Assembly (NCBI GenBank): GCA_964575845.1
Contig: CAZNSX010000006.1
Location: forward strand, 186,001-250,000
Direction: 5' to 3'
Length of the DNA stretch: 64,000 nt
DNA from: CAZNSX01 sp964575845
GTDB lineage: Bacteria; UBA8248; CAZNSX01
The position numbers and the translations under genes are program-made. Below the pieces are notes generated by a model that worked only from the letters and a program-made list of their open reading frames with translations, did no database searches and had not been told where the DNA came from. This document shows positions 32,838 to 40,333 of the stretch, piece after piece. Every line of letters begins with the position of its first letter. The stretch's first letter is position 1.

Positions 32838-33164
32838 GTGGCTATCGAAAGAAGACGACGGCCGATGCAGCATGCAACGGAGGCGACCAACTTAGCTGAC
32901 ATCCTTGAGCGCGTCCTTGACAAAGGGATCGTTATCGCAGGCGATATCTCCATCTCGCTGGCAGATATAGAACTCCTCAACATCAAGATCCGTCTCCTCA
33001 TCGCATCCGTGGACAAGGCCATGGAGATGGGCATCAACTGGTGGGAGAGCGACCCGGCCCTGTCCTCCAAAGCCCAGGCCCTTGAGGCCCAAAACGGAAA
33101 GCTTTTGCAAAGGCTCGAAGCACTGGAGGCCAGGGTGGAAAAAAGTATAGAAGGCCGCGGATAA
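32838..33164 (+). CDS. gvpJ: Gas-vesicle protein GvpJ
   Basis: 108 residues from GTG at 32838. The GvpA-family core (LADILERVLDKGIVIAGD, ISLADIELLNIKIRLLIASV) is followed by MGINWW and a coiled-coil tail, the usual GvpJ arrangement. GvpJ is a minor component thought to act at vesicle tips or in nucleation. It is separated from gvpA by several helical and chaperone-like genes. Confidence 0.9.
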   Translation: MAIERRRRPMQHATEATNLADILERVLDKGIVIAGDISISLADIELLNIKIRLLIASVDKAMEMGINWWESDPALSSKAQALEAQNGKLLQRLEALEARVEKSIEGRG

Positions 33165-33248
33165 GGCCCTCCTTTTGCGACCGAATTCTTTGAGGATATA
33201 TGGGCTATAGGGAAAGCGGGCCCTGAACCTCGGAGAGAGCATGGGGCC

Positions 33249-33323
33249 ATGACTGACCAAGAGATCGAATGCGGACTCCCCTGCCTCATCTGTAAAGGCC
33301 TGGGGGCCCTTCGGGCAGCATAG
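33249..33323 (+). CDS. Possible 24-residue Cys-pair microprotein
   Basis: ATG at 33249 preceded by GGAGAG. The peptide contains CGLPCLICKGLG, which resembles one CxxCxGxG unit of the DnaJ-type zinc-finger gene at 35483. It could equally be a fragment of such a gene. Very short; low confidence. Confidence 0.2.
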   Translation: MTDQEIECGLPCLICKGLGALRAA

Positions 33324-33354
33324 ACCGATTTCTTGTGAAAAGGGAAGGCGTGCC

Positions 33355-33723
33355 ATGGGTTATTCCGAGGACATCAAAAATCTGCTGGAGGATATTCTTG
33401 AAGGAAACCGCGAGCGCAAAGAGCTTCTTTCCAGCCTTCAGCAGGAGGTGCAAGAGCTTCGGGAACGGACGTTCATGATGCTGCAAGAGATGAGGACCGA
33501 ATTTGGGACCATGAAGTCTGACCTCTGGATCCAACTGGCCAAGGGAGAGTCGGACCGGAAAAGGGATTTCAGGGAAACCATGGAGGGAATCCTGGAGCAG
33601 GGGAAGGAGATCAAAAGGGAAGTGGCGGAGCTTCTGGCCGATTCCAAGGCGGAGCGCGAGGCGATGAGTGCTGAATGGAAGAGGATCGCCGAAGCCTTGA
33701 AAAGACAAGGAAGAGGGGCTTAA
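33355..33723 (+). CDS. Coiled-coil protein in gas-vesicle cluster
   Basis: 122 residues, charged helix throughout, e.g. NLLEDILEGNRERKELLSSL and a C-terminal AEWKRIAEALKRQ that resembles AEWRRMASTLQAKR of the repeat protein at 32122. The two are probably related. Role unknown; a coat or scaffold protein for vesicles is possible. Confidence 0.65.
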   Translation: MGYSEDIKNLLEDILEGNRERKELLSSLQQEVQELRERTFMMLQEMRTEFGTMKSDLWIQLAKGESDRKRDFRETMEGILEQGKEIKREVAELLADSKAEREAMSAEWKRIAEALKRQGRGA

Positions 33724-33769
33724 AAGCCCCAACCGGCGACCGAAAGGAAAATAGAGGGGGAAAAAGGCA

Positions 33770-33967
33770 ATGGAGTGGGTGAAAAATCCCAGAGTCATGG
33801 GGGTTGCGGCAATTTTCCTGGGGATATTGGCCGCCGCCTGGCCCTGGTTCCTCAGCGTTAATCTCATGAAAACCCTTGGGACCATCACGGGATCTCTCGT
33901 TATCGTCGTTGCCATTTTCATCTTCACGGTTTTGGCCAGGAAACCGGTAGAGAGGACCCCAGAGTGA
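33770..33967 (+). CDS. Small two-helix membrane protein
   Basis: 65 residues with two hydrophobic segments (VMGVAAIFLGILAAAWPWFL and ITGSLVIVVAIFIFTVLA) and short charged ends. No family recognised. Preceded by a GGGGGAAAAAGGCA stretch. It lies in line between the coiled-coil gene and gvpN. Confidence 0.65.
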   Translation: MEWVKNPRVMGVAAIFLGILAAAWPWFLSVNLMKTLGTITGSLVIVVAIFIFTVLARKPVERTPE

Positions 33968-34016
33968 GCGGAGCGTTAAAAGGGAAAAGTTCTATCCGAT
34001 TAGGAAAGGGAGGAAG

Positions 34017-34970
34017 ATGAGAGAAGAACTGACCACTGTTATTGAGCCTAGGCCTGAGGCGGGATTCGTCGAGACGGATTACATCCGCGACATCGCGGAG
34101 CGCGCCATGGCCTGCATTGAAGCGGGATTTCCGGTTCACTTCCGAGGGGCCTCGGGAACAGGGAAGACCACCCTTGCCATGCACGTGGCCACCCAGGTCG
34201 GCCGCCCGGTCGTCATGATCCACGGCGATGAGGAGTTCACCACCTCGGACCTGGTGGGCGGGGAATATGGATACCGGATCCGGAAGGTGGTGGACAATTT
34301 CATCCACTCGGTCCTCAAGACTGAAGAGGACATGATGCGACGGTGGGTGGATAACCGGCTGACGGTGGCCTGCAAGTACGGCATGACCCTCATCTACGAC
34401 GAATTCACCCGCTCGCGTCCTGAGGCGAACAACATCCTGCTGTCCATCCTGCAAGAGAAGATGATGGACCTTCCCGCCGCCCGGGGAGGCGATAACTATA
34501 TGAAGGTGGATCCGGATTTCACGGCCATCTTCACCAGTAACCCCGAGGAGTACGCCGGGGTGCACAGGAGCCAGGACGCCCTGAGGGATCGGATGATCAC
34601 AATCGACCTCGACCATTTCGACCGGGAGACCGAAGTCGCCATCACCGAGGCCAAGTCCGGGGTGACCCGCTCGGAGGCCGAGCGCGTCGTGGATGTGGTC
34701 CGGGGATTTAGGTTCTCAAATGACTACGAGTTTGCCCCCACCATCCGGGCGTGCATCATGATCGCCAAAGTTGCCAGAGTTCGCAATGCTTCGGTCCGCG
34801 CACGGGATAAGCTCTTCCGCCAGACCTGCACGGATGTCCTCTGCTCCGAGACCACCCGGATAGGGGTCAAGGGGATAAAGGGAGAGAGGGAGAATCTCGT
34901 TGGAGACCTGATTGACCAGTTCTGTGGACTCGACACAGCGGAGGAAAAGCGGAGGGTAGCCGCTGGCTAA
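34017..34970 (+). CDS. gvpN: Gas-vesicle AAA+ ATPase GvpN
   Basis: 317 residues of MoxR-type AAA+ ATPase. Walker A is GASGTGKTT, Walker B LIYDEFTRSRPEAN, then FTSNPEEYAGVH. GvpN raises gas-vesicle yield, probably by remodelling assembly intermediates. AGGAAG lies just before the ATG at 34017. A small basic ORF follows, overlapping its end if a CTG start is used. Confidence 0.94.
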   Translation: MREELTTVIEPRPEAGFVETDYIRDIAERAMACIEAGFPVHFRGASGTGKTTLAMHVATQVGRPVVMIHGDEEFTTSDLVGGEYGYRIRKVVDNFIHSVLKTEEDMMRRWVDNRLTVACKYGMTLIYDEFTRSRPEANNILLSILQEKMMDLPAARGGDNYMKVDPDFTAIFTSNPEEYAGVHRSQDALRDRMITIDLDHFDRETEVAITEAKSGVTRSEAERVVDVVRGFRFSNDYEFAPTIRACIMIAKVARVRNASVRARDKLFRQTCTDVLCSETTRIGVKGIKGERENLVGDLIDQFCGLDTAEEKRRVAAG

Positions 34971-34992
34971 CGTCTCCCACCCGGCCAAACAG

Positions 34993-35160
34993 TTGCGCAT
35001 CGCGGCGACGCGAAGGCTCGTTGGGGTACGGCGCGAGCGCATTTACGTGTGGGACTCGAAGTCCTTCGAGTGGGTGAAGAAAAGGGGACGGGTCTGGGTC
35101 CAGGGGAAGAAGGAGCGGCAGGAACCCTCGCGGACTGCAACCAGCACTCATCCGTGGTGA
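34993..35160 (+). CDS. Small basic protein after gvpN
   Basis: No ATG is available. A TTG at 34993 gives 55 residues; a CTG at 34963, inside gvpN, would give 65. Sequence: basic N-terminus then RRERIYVWDSKSFEWVKK and a Lys/Arg-rich stretch. The frame fills the whole gap between gvpN and the next gene, which argues that it is real. Family unknown. Confidence 0.5.
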   Translation: MRIAATRRLVGVRRERIYVWDSKSFEWVKKRGRVWVQGKKERQEPSRTATSTHPW

Positions 35161-35166
35161 AGGGAG

Positions 35167-35469
35167 ATGAAAAAGATGAAAAATAGGAGCGGGCTACTCG
35201 ATATCAGCACTCCCCAGAAGGCCAGGTTGAGGTCTATACCCAAGACACATCGCTCTTCTTATCTCGACCTCTACATGCTGGAGATGGACCGGGAGAAGGT
35301 CGAAAAAGAACTCGCCCTGCTGGAGAAGAGAAAGGAGAGCAACGAAAGACGGCTGGGCGAGATCGAACGCCAGATTAAGCTCTTGGAGTCCTCACAAAAG
35401 GAATCCCCTGACGCGGCGGAGCCCAAAAATGAAAAGAAAAGATGGACTACTATGAAAATGCCCTATTGA
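35167..35469 (+). CDS. Small coiled-coil protein of gas-vesicle cluster
   Basis: 100 residues. An N-terminal conserved-looking stretch (LLDISTPQKARLRSIPKTHR, then SSYLDLYMLEMDRE) leads into a coiled coil with regular Glu/Lys heptads. AGGGAG precedes the ATG. Similar small proteins occur in other bacterial gvp clusters as far as I recall, without known function. Confidence 0.65.
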   Translation: MKKMKNRSGLLDISTPQKARLRSIPKTHRSSYLDLYMLEMDREKVEKELALLEKRKESNERRLGEIERQIKLLESSQKESPDAAEPKNEKKRWTTMKMPY

Positions 35470-35482
35470 GAGAGGCGCCCCT

Positions 35483-35947
35483 GTGAGCTGGCAATTCTTT
35501 GATTTTAAAATGAAAATGGGAGTTTTGGCTGGGGAAATCCTGCGGGAGGAGCGGTATCCGTGCGCCTTTTGCCGCGGCGAGGGACTGACCACGGGGACTT
35601 ACTCCAAATGTCCTGTCTGCAGGGGAGAGGGACACAATGTGGCCCGCCCGCCGGTCGTGCGGTGCGCTTTCTGCGGCGGGTGGGGAGAGGAAAAGCCCAA
35701 AAGCCGGGTCACATGCCTCGTTTGCAAGGGGCGGGGGATCGTCCCCATCCGAGAGCCCATCGGAATCTGCCACCACTGTCGCGGGACCGGCAAGGAGCCG
35801 ACAAATAAATTGCCCTGCATCAGGTGCGGGGGAATCGGCGTCATTACTGTCAGCAGAGGATCGAGAGAGAACTTAAAGCCTGATTTAACCTTTCGGGAAG
35901 GGAGAGCCCAACATCGCCGACACCGACAGGAAAATGGAAGGAGGTGA
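35483..35947 (+). CDS. DnaJ-type zinc-finger protein without a J-domain
   Basis: 154 residues from GTG at 35483 (ATGs at 35510 and 35516 are alternatives). Six CxxCxGxG-like units occur: CAFCRGEG, CPVCRGEG, CAFCGGWG, CLVCKGRG, CHHCRGTG and CIRCGGIG. DnaJ itself has four, binding two zincs; six could bind three. There is no HPD J-domain, but one is fused to GvpF/L at 27011 in the same cluster, so the two may together replace a DnaJ. It ends six bases before gvpA. Confidence 0.85.
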   Translation: MSWQFFDFKMKMGVLAGEILREERYPCAFCRGEGLTTGTYSKCPVCRGEGHNVARPPVVRCAFCGGWGEEKPKSRVTCLVCKGRGIVPIREPIGICHHCRGTGKEPTNKLPCIRCGGIGVITVSRGSRENLKPDLTFREGRAQHRRHRQENGRR

Positions 35948-35949
35948 TC
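35938..35949 (+). promoter_or_regulatory. Extended Shine-Dalgarno of gvpA
   Basis: AAGGAGGTGATC is a 12-base complement to the standard bacterial 16S rRNA 3' end. The core AGGAGG lies eight bases from the gvpA ATG. It fits very strong translation of the major shell protein. Confidence 0.8.
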
Positions 35950-35952
35950 TGA

Positions 35953-36168
35953 ATGGCGGTAGAGAAAGCAATCGCATCCTCCAGCCTAGTGGAGGTGGTT
36001 GACCGAATCCTCGACAAGGGAGTGGTCGTCGATGCCTGGGTTCGCTTTTCACTCGTGGGCATCGAGCTTCTGGCCATCGAGGCCCGCGCGGTCGTGGCGG
36101 GAGTTGAGACCTATCTTAAATACGCCGAAGCCATCGGCCTGACCGCAACAGCCGCGGCCCCGGCTTAG
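35953..36168 (+). CDS. gvpA: Major gas-vesicle shell protein GvpA
   Basis: 71 residues, the length of typical GvpA. Core: SLVEVVDRILDKGVVVDAWVRFSLVGIELLAIEARAVVA, with the VDAW beta-turn that distinguishes structural GvpA from GvpJ/M. Thousands of copies form the ribbed gas-filled shell. It is the last plus-strand gene of the cluster, an unusual place because gvpA usually comes first, and has the strongest ribosome-binding site seen here. Long hairpins lie downstream. Confidence 0.95.
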   Translation: MAVEKAIASSSLVEVVDRILDKGVVVDAWVRFSLVGIELLAIEARAVVAGVETYLKYAEAIGLTATAAAPA

Positions 36169-36222
36169 GAAGAAAGGAACAATTCAATAGGGAGGTAATG
36201 TAACACCATCCAATAGGGGAGC

Positions 36223-36308
36223 GGGGTTAGGCGATGTGGCTTCCCTTCCCGAAGTTCCACCCGGTCAAGCAGAACACAGAGAGGTCTGTCCAGGCATCGC
36301 CCAACCCC
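36223..36308 (+). other. Long hairpin in gvpA 3' region
   Basis: GGGGTTAGGCGATG (36223-36236) pairs with CATCGCCCAACCCC (36295-36308) with one mismatch, enclosing about 58 bases. There is no U-run directly after, so an mRNA-protecting or structured element is likelier than a simple terminator. Confidence 0.55.
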
Positions 36309-36377
36309 TAGCATATCCCAAGAAAGGGTCAGGCCCTAAGATCAACCGAAGTTAAGCGAACTCTGGGAAGCAAAAAA

Positions 36378-36416
36378 GAGGAACGTCGGCGGCTTTGCCT
36401 CCATAGGACGTTTCCT
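36378..36416 (+). terminator. Candidate terminator hairpin after gvpA
   Basis: GAGGAACGTC and GACGTTTCCT pair with one bulge, with an inner GGC/GCC pairing. The T-run is poor. It may end the gvp transcript. Confidence 0.3.
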
Positions 36417-36522
36417 ATCAGTTTCTGATATCAAATCGATAGAGCGTTGTCAATCTTGGAAAGCCCTTGCCCCTTCGCAAGGTCGAGGCTTGACTCCTTA
36501 ACTTCTTGTGCGTGACGCGCAA

Positions 36523-37215
36523 TCACCCGCCGCAGCGGACCGGAGCCGCGAGATAGTCGGCCACTCGGTCGAGCGACGCCTGATCTCTCCGCCGACGAAG
36601 CAGACCGACGTAAGTCTTCACCCTTTCCCGCTCCTTGAGTTCCTTCACCTCGATGTCCCGGGAAAGATGGGGAAGAACGTCATGATACGCCCCGAGGAAT
36701 AGGACGCCGGTCTCCCCCGCTTTCAGCGTTTCGTTGATCCGGCCCGCGATGAATTTGTCCCTTCTCGTAAGGAGCTTCCTCTGCCGCAGCTTATATTGAA
36801 GGTACGCCCAGAGTTTTCCCCAAGCGGACCTTGAGTGGACCATCTTCATGAGACACTCGCACTCTTCCCGCAGGAGACAAGCCTCCTCTGTCTTCCGGAT
36901 CTCCGCCCCTCGCTCCATCAGTTTTTTAACGACCTCGAAATTCCGGCTACCGCTCCGAGCCCCTTCATCTATGATCCTTCTGCCCAGCTCTCCCTCGGCT
37001 AGCAGTCCGTCCTGGTAGACCTTAAGGCCCGCAGCTTCGGAGCCCTCAAAGTGGGCGGCGATGGAATCCCAGAATTCTTTGACAGTTTCCTGATGTCGCT
37101 CCCATCTAGCTTGTCCATATATGCGGTGGCTAGTCCGGGCAACCGGTTCGGCCAGGCTCCCCAGATCGGCTTCGACGTGGATGATGGGAACGTAAAGGAG
37201 TTTTCGACCGGACAC
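36523..37215 (-). CDS. Conserved-looking protein of unknown function, paired with CDC48
   Basis: About 230 residues from GTG at 37215, 13 bases after the CDC48 stop; the open frame runs further upstream but only inside the ATPase gene. It begins YVPIIHVEADLGSL, has a helical middle rich in Glu/Arg, and near the end a hydrophobic GVLFLGAYHDVLPHL. I do not recognise the family. Its place directly after the CDC48 gene suggests a substrate adaptor or co-factor, but this is only context. Confidence 0.7.
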   Translation of the reverse strand: MSGRKLLYVPIIHVEADLGSLAEPVARTSHRIYGQARWERHQETVKEFWDSIAAHFEGSEAAGLKVYQDGLLAEGELGRRIIDEGARSGSRNFEVVKKLMERGAEIRKTEEACLLREECECLMKMVHSRSAWGKLWAYLQYKLRQRKLLTRRDKFIAGRINETLKAGETGVLFLGAYHDVLPHLSRDIEVKELKERERVKTYVGLLRRRRDQASLDRVADYLAAPVRCGG

Positions 37216-37228
37216 TTCCAGTGAGTCC

Positions 37229-39388
37229 CTATTCGGGGGGGAACTGACGCCCCGCGCGCTCCAGGCTGGAGAAGGCCTCCTCAAAGTGCCTGACCGAGAT
37301 TCGAAGCTCCGTGGGATCGGGGGTGACTTCCTCGGTATGGGCTTCCAGGAACTCACGGATAGCGAGCATGGAAGCATTGCGGCAAATGGACTCGATGTCC
37401 GCCCCCATCAAGCCATGGGTGCGGTCGGCCCATTTTTCTAGGTCCAGTTTCTCATCGAGGGGTTTCCCTTCGGTGTGAATCCGAAAGATCTCCTCCCGGG
37501 TTTCCTTGTCGGGCGCAGGGATCTCCAGATGGAGGTCGAACCTCCCAGACCTCAGGAGGGCCGGGTCCACGAGGTCCATCCGGTTCGTGGCCGCCAATAC
37601 CACCACACCGTGGAGTTCCTCCACTCCGTCGAGCTCGGTGAGGAGCTGGCTGATCACTCGCTCTGTCACTTGGGAGCTGTCTCCGGCCGACCCCCTGAGG
37701 GGCGCGATGGCGTCGATCTCGTCAAAAAAGATTATGCATGGAGCCGCCTGCTTGGCCTTCTTGAAGACCTCACGGATTCCTTTCTCGCTCTCGCCCACCC
37801 ATTTCGAGATAAGTGCCGGACCTTTGACCGAGATGAAATTCGCCGCGCTCTGACTGGCGACGGCCTTGGCCAGGAGGGTCTTCCCGCTCCCCGGGGGACC
37901 AAAGAGGAGGATGCCCTTAGGGGGTTTAGTCTTGGCGTGCTCGAATAACGGGCCATACCGCAGGGGCCACTCGATGGCCTGGATCAGCTCTGTTTTGACC
38001 TCCTGAAGGCCGCCGACTTGGTCCCACCGAACATCGGGGATCTCGACGAAGACCTCCCGGATGGCCGAGGGCTCCACTTCATTTAAGGCGGTGATGAAGT
38101 TCTCCATGTTGACCTCGAGGTTGAGCAACTTTTCATAGGGGATGTGGTCAATGTCGAAGTCGATCTCGGGGAGGAGGGGCCGAAGAGCAATCATCGCGGC
38201 CTCCCGACAGAGGGCCTCCAGGTCGGCCCCCACGAATCCGTGGCTGACCTGAGCGAGTTTCTCCAGGTCGACGTCTTTCGAAAGGGGCATACCGCGGCTG
38301 TGAATTTGGAGAATTTCCAGCCGGCCTTCCTTGTTTGGGATGCTCAGGGAGATCTCCCGGTCAAAACGACCCGGCCGACGGAGGGCAGGATCGATGGCAT
38401 TGGGAATGTTGGTGGCTCCGATGACGATGACCTGACCCCGGGATTTCAGCCCGTCCATCAGGGCAAGTAGCTGCGCCACTACCCGCTTCTCCACGTCTCC
38501 CAGCACCTTTTCGCGCTTGGGTGCTATGGCGTCGATCTCGTCCAGAAAGATGATGCTGGGGGCATTGCGCTGAGCCCCTTCGAAGATTTTCCGAAGATTG
38601 GCCTCGCTCTCGCCATAGAACTTGTGGATGACCTCGGGGCAGTTCACGGCCAGGAAGTAGGCATCGCTCTCGCTGGCCACGGCTCGGGCGATCAACGTCT
38701 TTCCCGTCCCCGGGGGGCCATGCAGCAACACCCCCTTGGGCGCTTCGATGCCGAGCCGTTCGAATACCCGGGGATACTTGAGAGGGAGCTCTATCATCTC
38801 ACGTACCCTACGAATCTCGCGGGAAAGCCCGCCTATGTCCTCGTAGGAGACCTCGAGAGCCTTTTTCCTGGGCGTCTTCTCGCCCTTGACCCGGATCACC
38901 GTATCCGCCCGGATCAGGACCGCACCTGGGGGAAGGGCCTCGGTGACCGTGAAGTCCTGGTAGCGTGAGCCGAATAGGGTCGCGCGGATGCGGTCCCCCT
39001 GGACAAGGGGAATGCCCTCCAGCAAGCGGCCAATGTATTGGCTGTCCCGCTCCTTGCCCAATGGCCTGTCGGCTTCCAGAGGGGCAAGTGTGACCTGGTC
39101 GGCCGGCTGATGCTCGACCTTCCGAACGGTGACCTTCTCGTCCAACCCAACCTGGGCGTTGTCGCGGAGGATGCCGTCCATCTGGATCAAATGGTTTCCC
39201 CGCATCTCCTTGTGGGCGGGCATGAGCTTAGCAACCGTCGCACGCTTGCCCTTGACCTGGAGGATGTCCCCCACCTCGGCACCTAAGGCCGCCATGTCTT
39301 CGGGGTCCAGACGAACGACCCCTCTCCCCACATCCTTGGCCATTCCCTCCGCGACCTTAAGCGCTAGGTTCTGCACTTCAGTCGGCAT
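37229..39388 (-). CDS. CDC48/p97-type double-ring AAA+ ATPase
   Basis: 719 residues. The N-terminal domain (about 1-180; VGRGVVRLDPEDM, DILQVKGKR) is the CDC48 substrate/adaptor-binding domain. Two AAA+ modules follow: D1 with GPPGTGKTLIARA and IIFLDEIDAIAPKR, D2 with GPPGSGKTLLAKA and IIFFDEIDAIAPLR. Both have Arg-finger segments (ALRRPGRFD, LLRSGRFD). CDC48 unfolds and extracts proteins from complexes or membranes; it is universal in archaea and eukaryotes but patchy in bacteria. Next to gvp genes it may remodel or recycle vesicle proteins. Confidence 0.95.
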   Translation of the reverse strand: MPTEVQNLALKVAEGMAKDVGRGVVRLDPEDMAALGAEVGDILQVKGKRATVAKLMPAHKEMRGNHLIQMDGILRDNAQVGLDEKVTVRKVEHQPADQVTLAPLEADRPLGKERDSQYIGRLLEGIPLVQGDRIRATLFGSRYQDFTVTEALPPGAVLIRADTVIRVKGEKTPRKKALEVSYEDIGGLSREIRRVREMIELPLKYPRVFERLGIEAPKGVLLHGPPGTGKTLIARAVASESDAYFLAVNCPEVIHKFYGESEANLRKIFEGAQRNAPSIIFLDEIDAIAPKREKVLGDVEKRVVAQLLALMDGLKSRGQVIVIGATNIPNAIDPALRRPGRFDREISLSIPNKEGRLEILQIHSRGMPLSKDVDLEKLAQVSHGFVGADLEALCREAAMIALRPLLPEIDFDIDHIPYEKLLNLEVNMENFITALNEVEPSAIREVFVEIPDVRWDQVGGLQEVKTELIQAIEWPLRYGPLFEHAKTKPPKGILLFGPPGSGKTLLAKAVASQSAANFISVKGPALISKWVGESEKGIREVFKKAKQAAPCIIFFDEIDAIAPLRGSAGDSSQVTERVISQLLTELDGVEELHGVVVLAATNRMDLVDPALLRSGRFDLHLEIPAPDKETREEIFRIHTEGKPLDEKLDLEKWADRTHGLMGADIESICRNASMLAIREFLEAHTEEVTPDPTELRISVRHFEEAFSSLERAGRQFPPE

Positions 39389-39553
39389 CTATGGTTGCCC
39401 CTATAATGACACCTGGACGGTCAAATGGTTCTTCATCCCGCCCTGAGGCCGGGTATCTGAAGCTCCTCGGAACTCTTGCGCAGGCGAATCTCCGGAAAAA
39501 TCAGTGCCCCAAGGAGGGGGTATCGCTCGGGCCTCTCGGGCGGGCGCAGAAAT

Positions 39554-40078
39554 TCAGCCTGCTTTCGGCAACCTGATTTCGAGCACCCCGTTGTTATAAG
39601 AAGATTTCATTTTCGACCGCTCGACGGGTGAGGGCAAGAGGACCTCCTTGCTGTACCTCCTCCCCCCATTCTCGGCCGTGATGGTGAGAAGGTCTCCTTC
39701 GACCTCGAGCTTGATCCCGTTCTCTTCCACCCCGGGCAGCTCTGCGACCACGGAAATTTCCTCACCCTCTTCAAAGACATCCACAAGCGGTTCTCGAATC
39801 TCCTCCACAACGGGGCCCGACTCGCTTTGGCGGATATTTCCGAAAGACTCCACCTTTAGGCCCTCATCGAGCCCGCCCAGCCGGACCGAAAACCCGTAAA
39901 CGCCCCTGGCGCCCTTGAGGTTGTTCAGGCCCTTTATCTCACCCTCTCTTGTGATGGTCGAACCTCCCTCTTCCACCAGCTTTGAGACTAGATCCAGAAT
40001 GTTGCCGAGTCCTTTGAAAAGACCCCCCATTTCCAAATTGATCCTCACCTCGCTTCCAGAATCCTTTTTCTTGTCCAT
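39554..40078 (-). CDS. Hsp20/alpha-crystallin protein (GvpH-like)
   Basis: 174 residues from the ATG at 40078, with AAGGGAG just upstream; a longer frame to 40147 is not needed. The N-terminal half is specific (GGLFKGLGNILDLVSKL). The C-terminal ~90 residues are an alpha-crystallin domain (VDVFEEGEEISVVAELPGV, NNGVLEIRLPK). GvpH proteins share this layout and keep other Gvp proteins soluble. It has its own promoter, facing the XRE regulator gene. Confidence 0.9.
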   Translation of the reverse strand: MDKKKDSGSEVRINLEMGGLFKGLGNILDLVSKLVEEGGSTITREGEIKGLNNLKGARGVYGFSVRLGGLDEGLKVESFGNIRQSESGPVVEEIREPLVDVFEEGEEISVVAELPGVEENGIKLEVEGDLLTITAENGGRRYSKEVLLPSPVERSKMKSSYNNGVLEIRLPKAG

Positions 40079-40212
40079 GAGAAACTCCCTTCTCGTGAAG
40101 CCCTCAGAGGTCCCCGCAGAAGCGCGCCAAGCGCCGTGCTTGCTCAATCAGGCACACGAGGCGCCTTCCCTTGATTCCCGCAGGCCCCGCAGTTCCATCC
40201 GTGTATAAATCA

Positions 40213-40241
40213 AATATAAGGCGGGGATAACATTTTGTCAA
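40213..40241 (-). promoter_or_regulatory. Promoter of the hsp20-like gene
   Basis: Minus strand: TTGACA (40241-40236), 17-base spacer, TATATT (40218-40213). The -35 is embedded in one arm of a 13-base inverted repeat. Confidence 0.7.
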
Positions 40242-40290
40242 GGAGACTTTACAAAAATTATTAAAAATGTCCGCGGCCCTTGACAAAATG
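40231..40290. promoter_or_regulatory. Inverted repeat between divergent promoters
   Basis: CATTTTGTCAAGG (40231-40243) and its exact complement CCTTGACAAAATG (40278-40290), 34 bases apart, each containing the -35 box of one divergent promoter. A good candidate operator for the adjacent XRE regulator. Confidence 0.7.
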
Positions 40291-40308
40291 CTATAATTGG
40301 CCTAATTT
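40280..40308 (+). promoter_or_regulatory. Promoter of the XRE regulator gene
   Basis: TTGACA (40280-40285), 17 bases, TAATTT (40303-40308), about 25 bases before the ATG at 40334. A TATAAT also lies inside the spacer. Confidence 0.65.
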
Positions 40309-40333
40309 TTAGGCGAGGGGATTATTGAGGGCG

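Larger units (their letters stand above)
36169..36522. other. Region after gvpA with two hairpins
   Basis: No gene seen. It contains the long inverted repeat at 36223-36308 and a smaller hairpin at 36378-36416, then converges on the minus-strand gene ending at 36523. Confidence 0.5.

Noticed and set aside
36523..37377. Longer start for the CDC48-neighbour gene
   Set aside because: The first ~54 residues overlap the CDC48 C-terminus in another frame and look like a shadow; GTG 37215 preferred.
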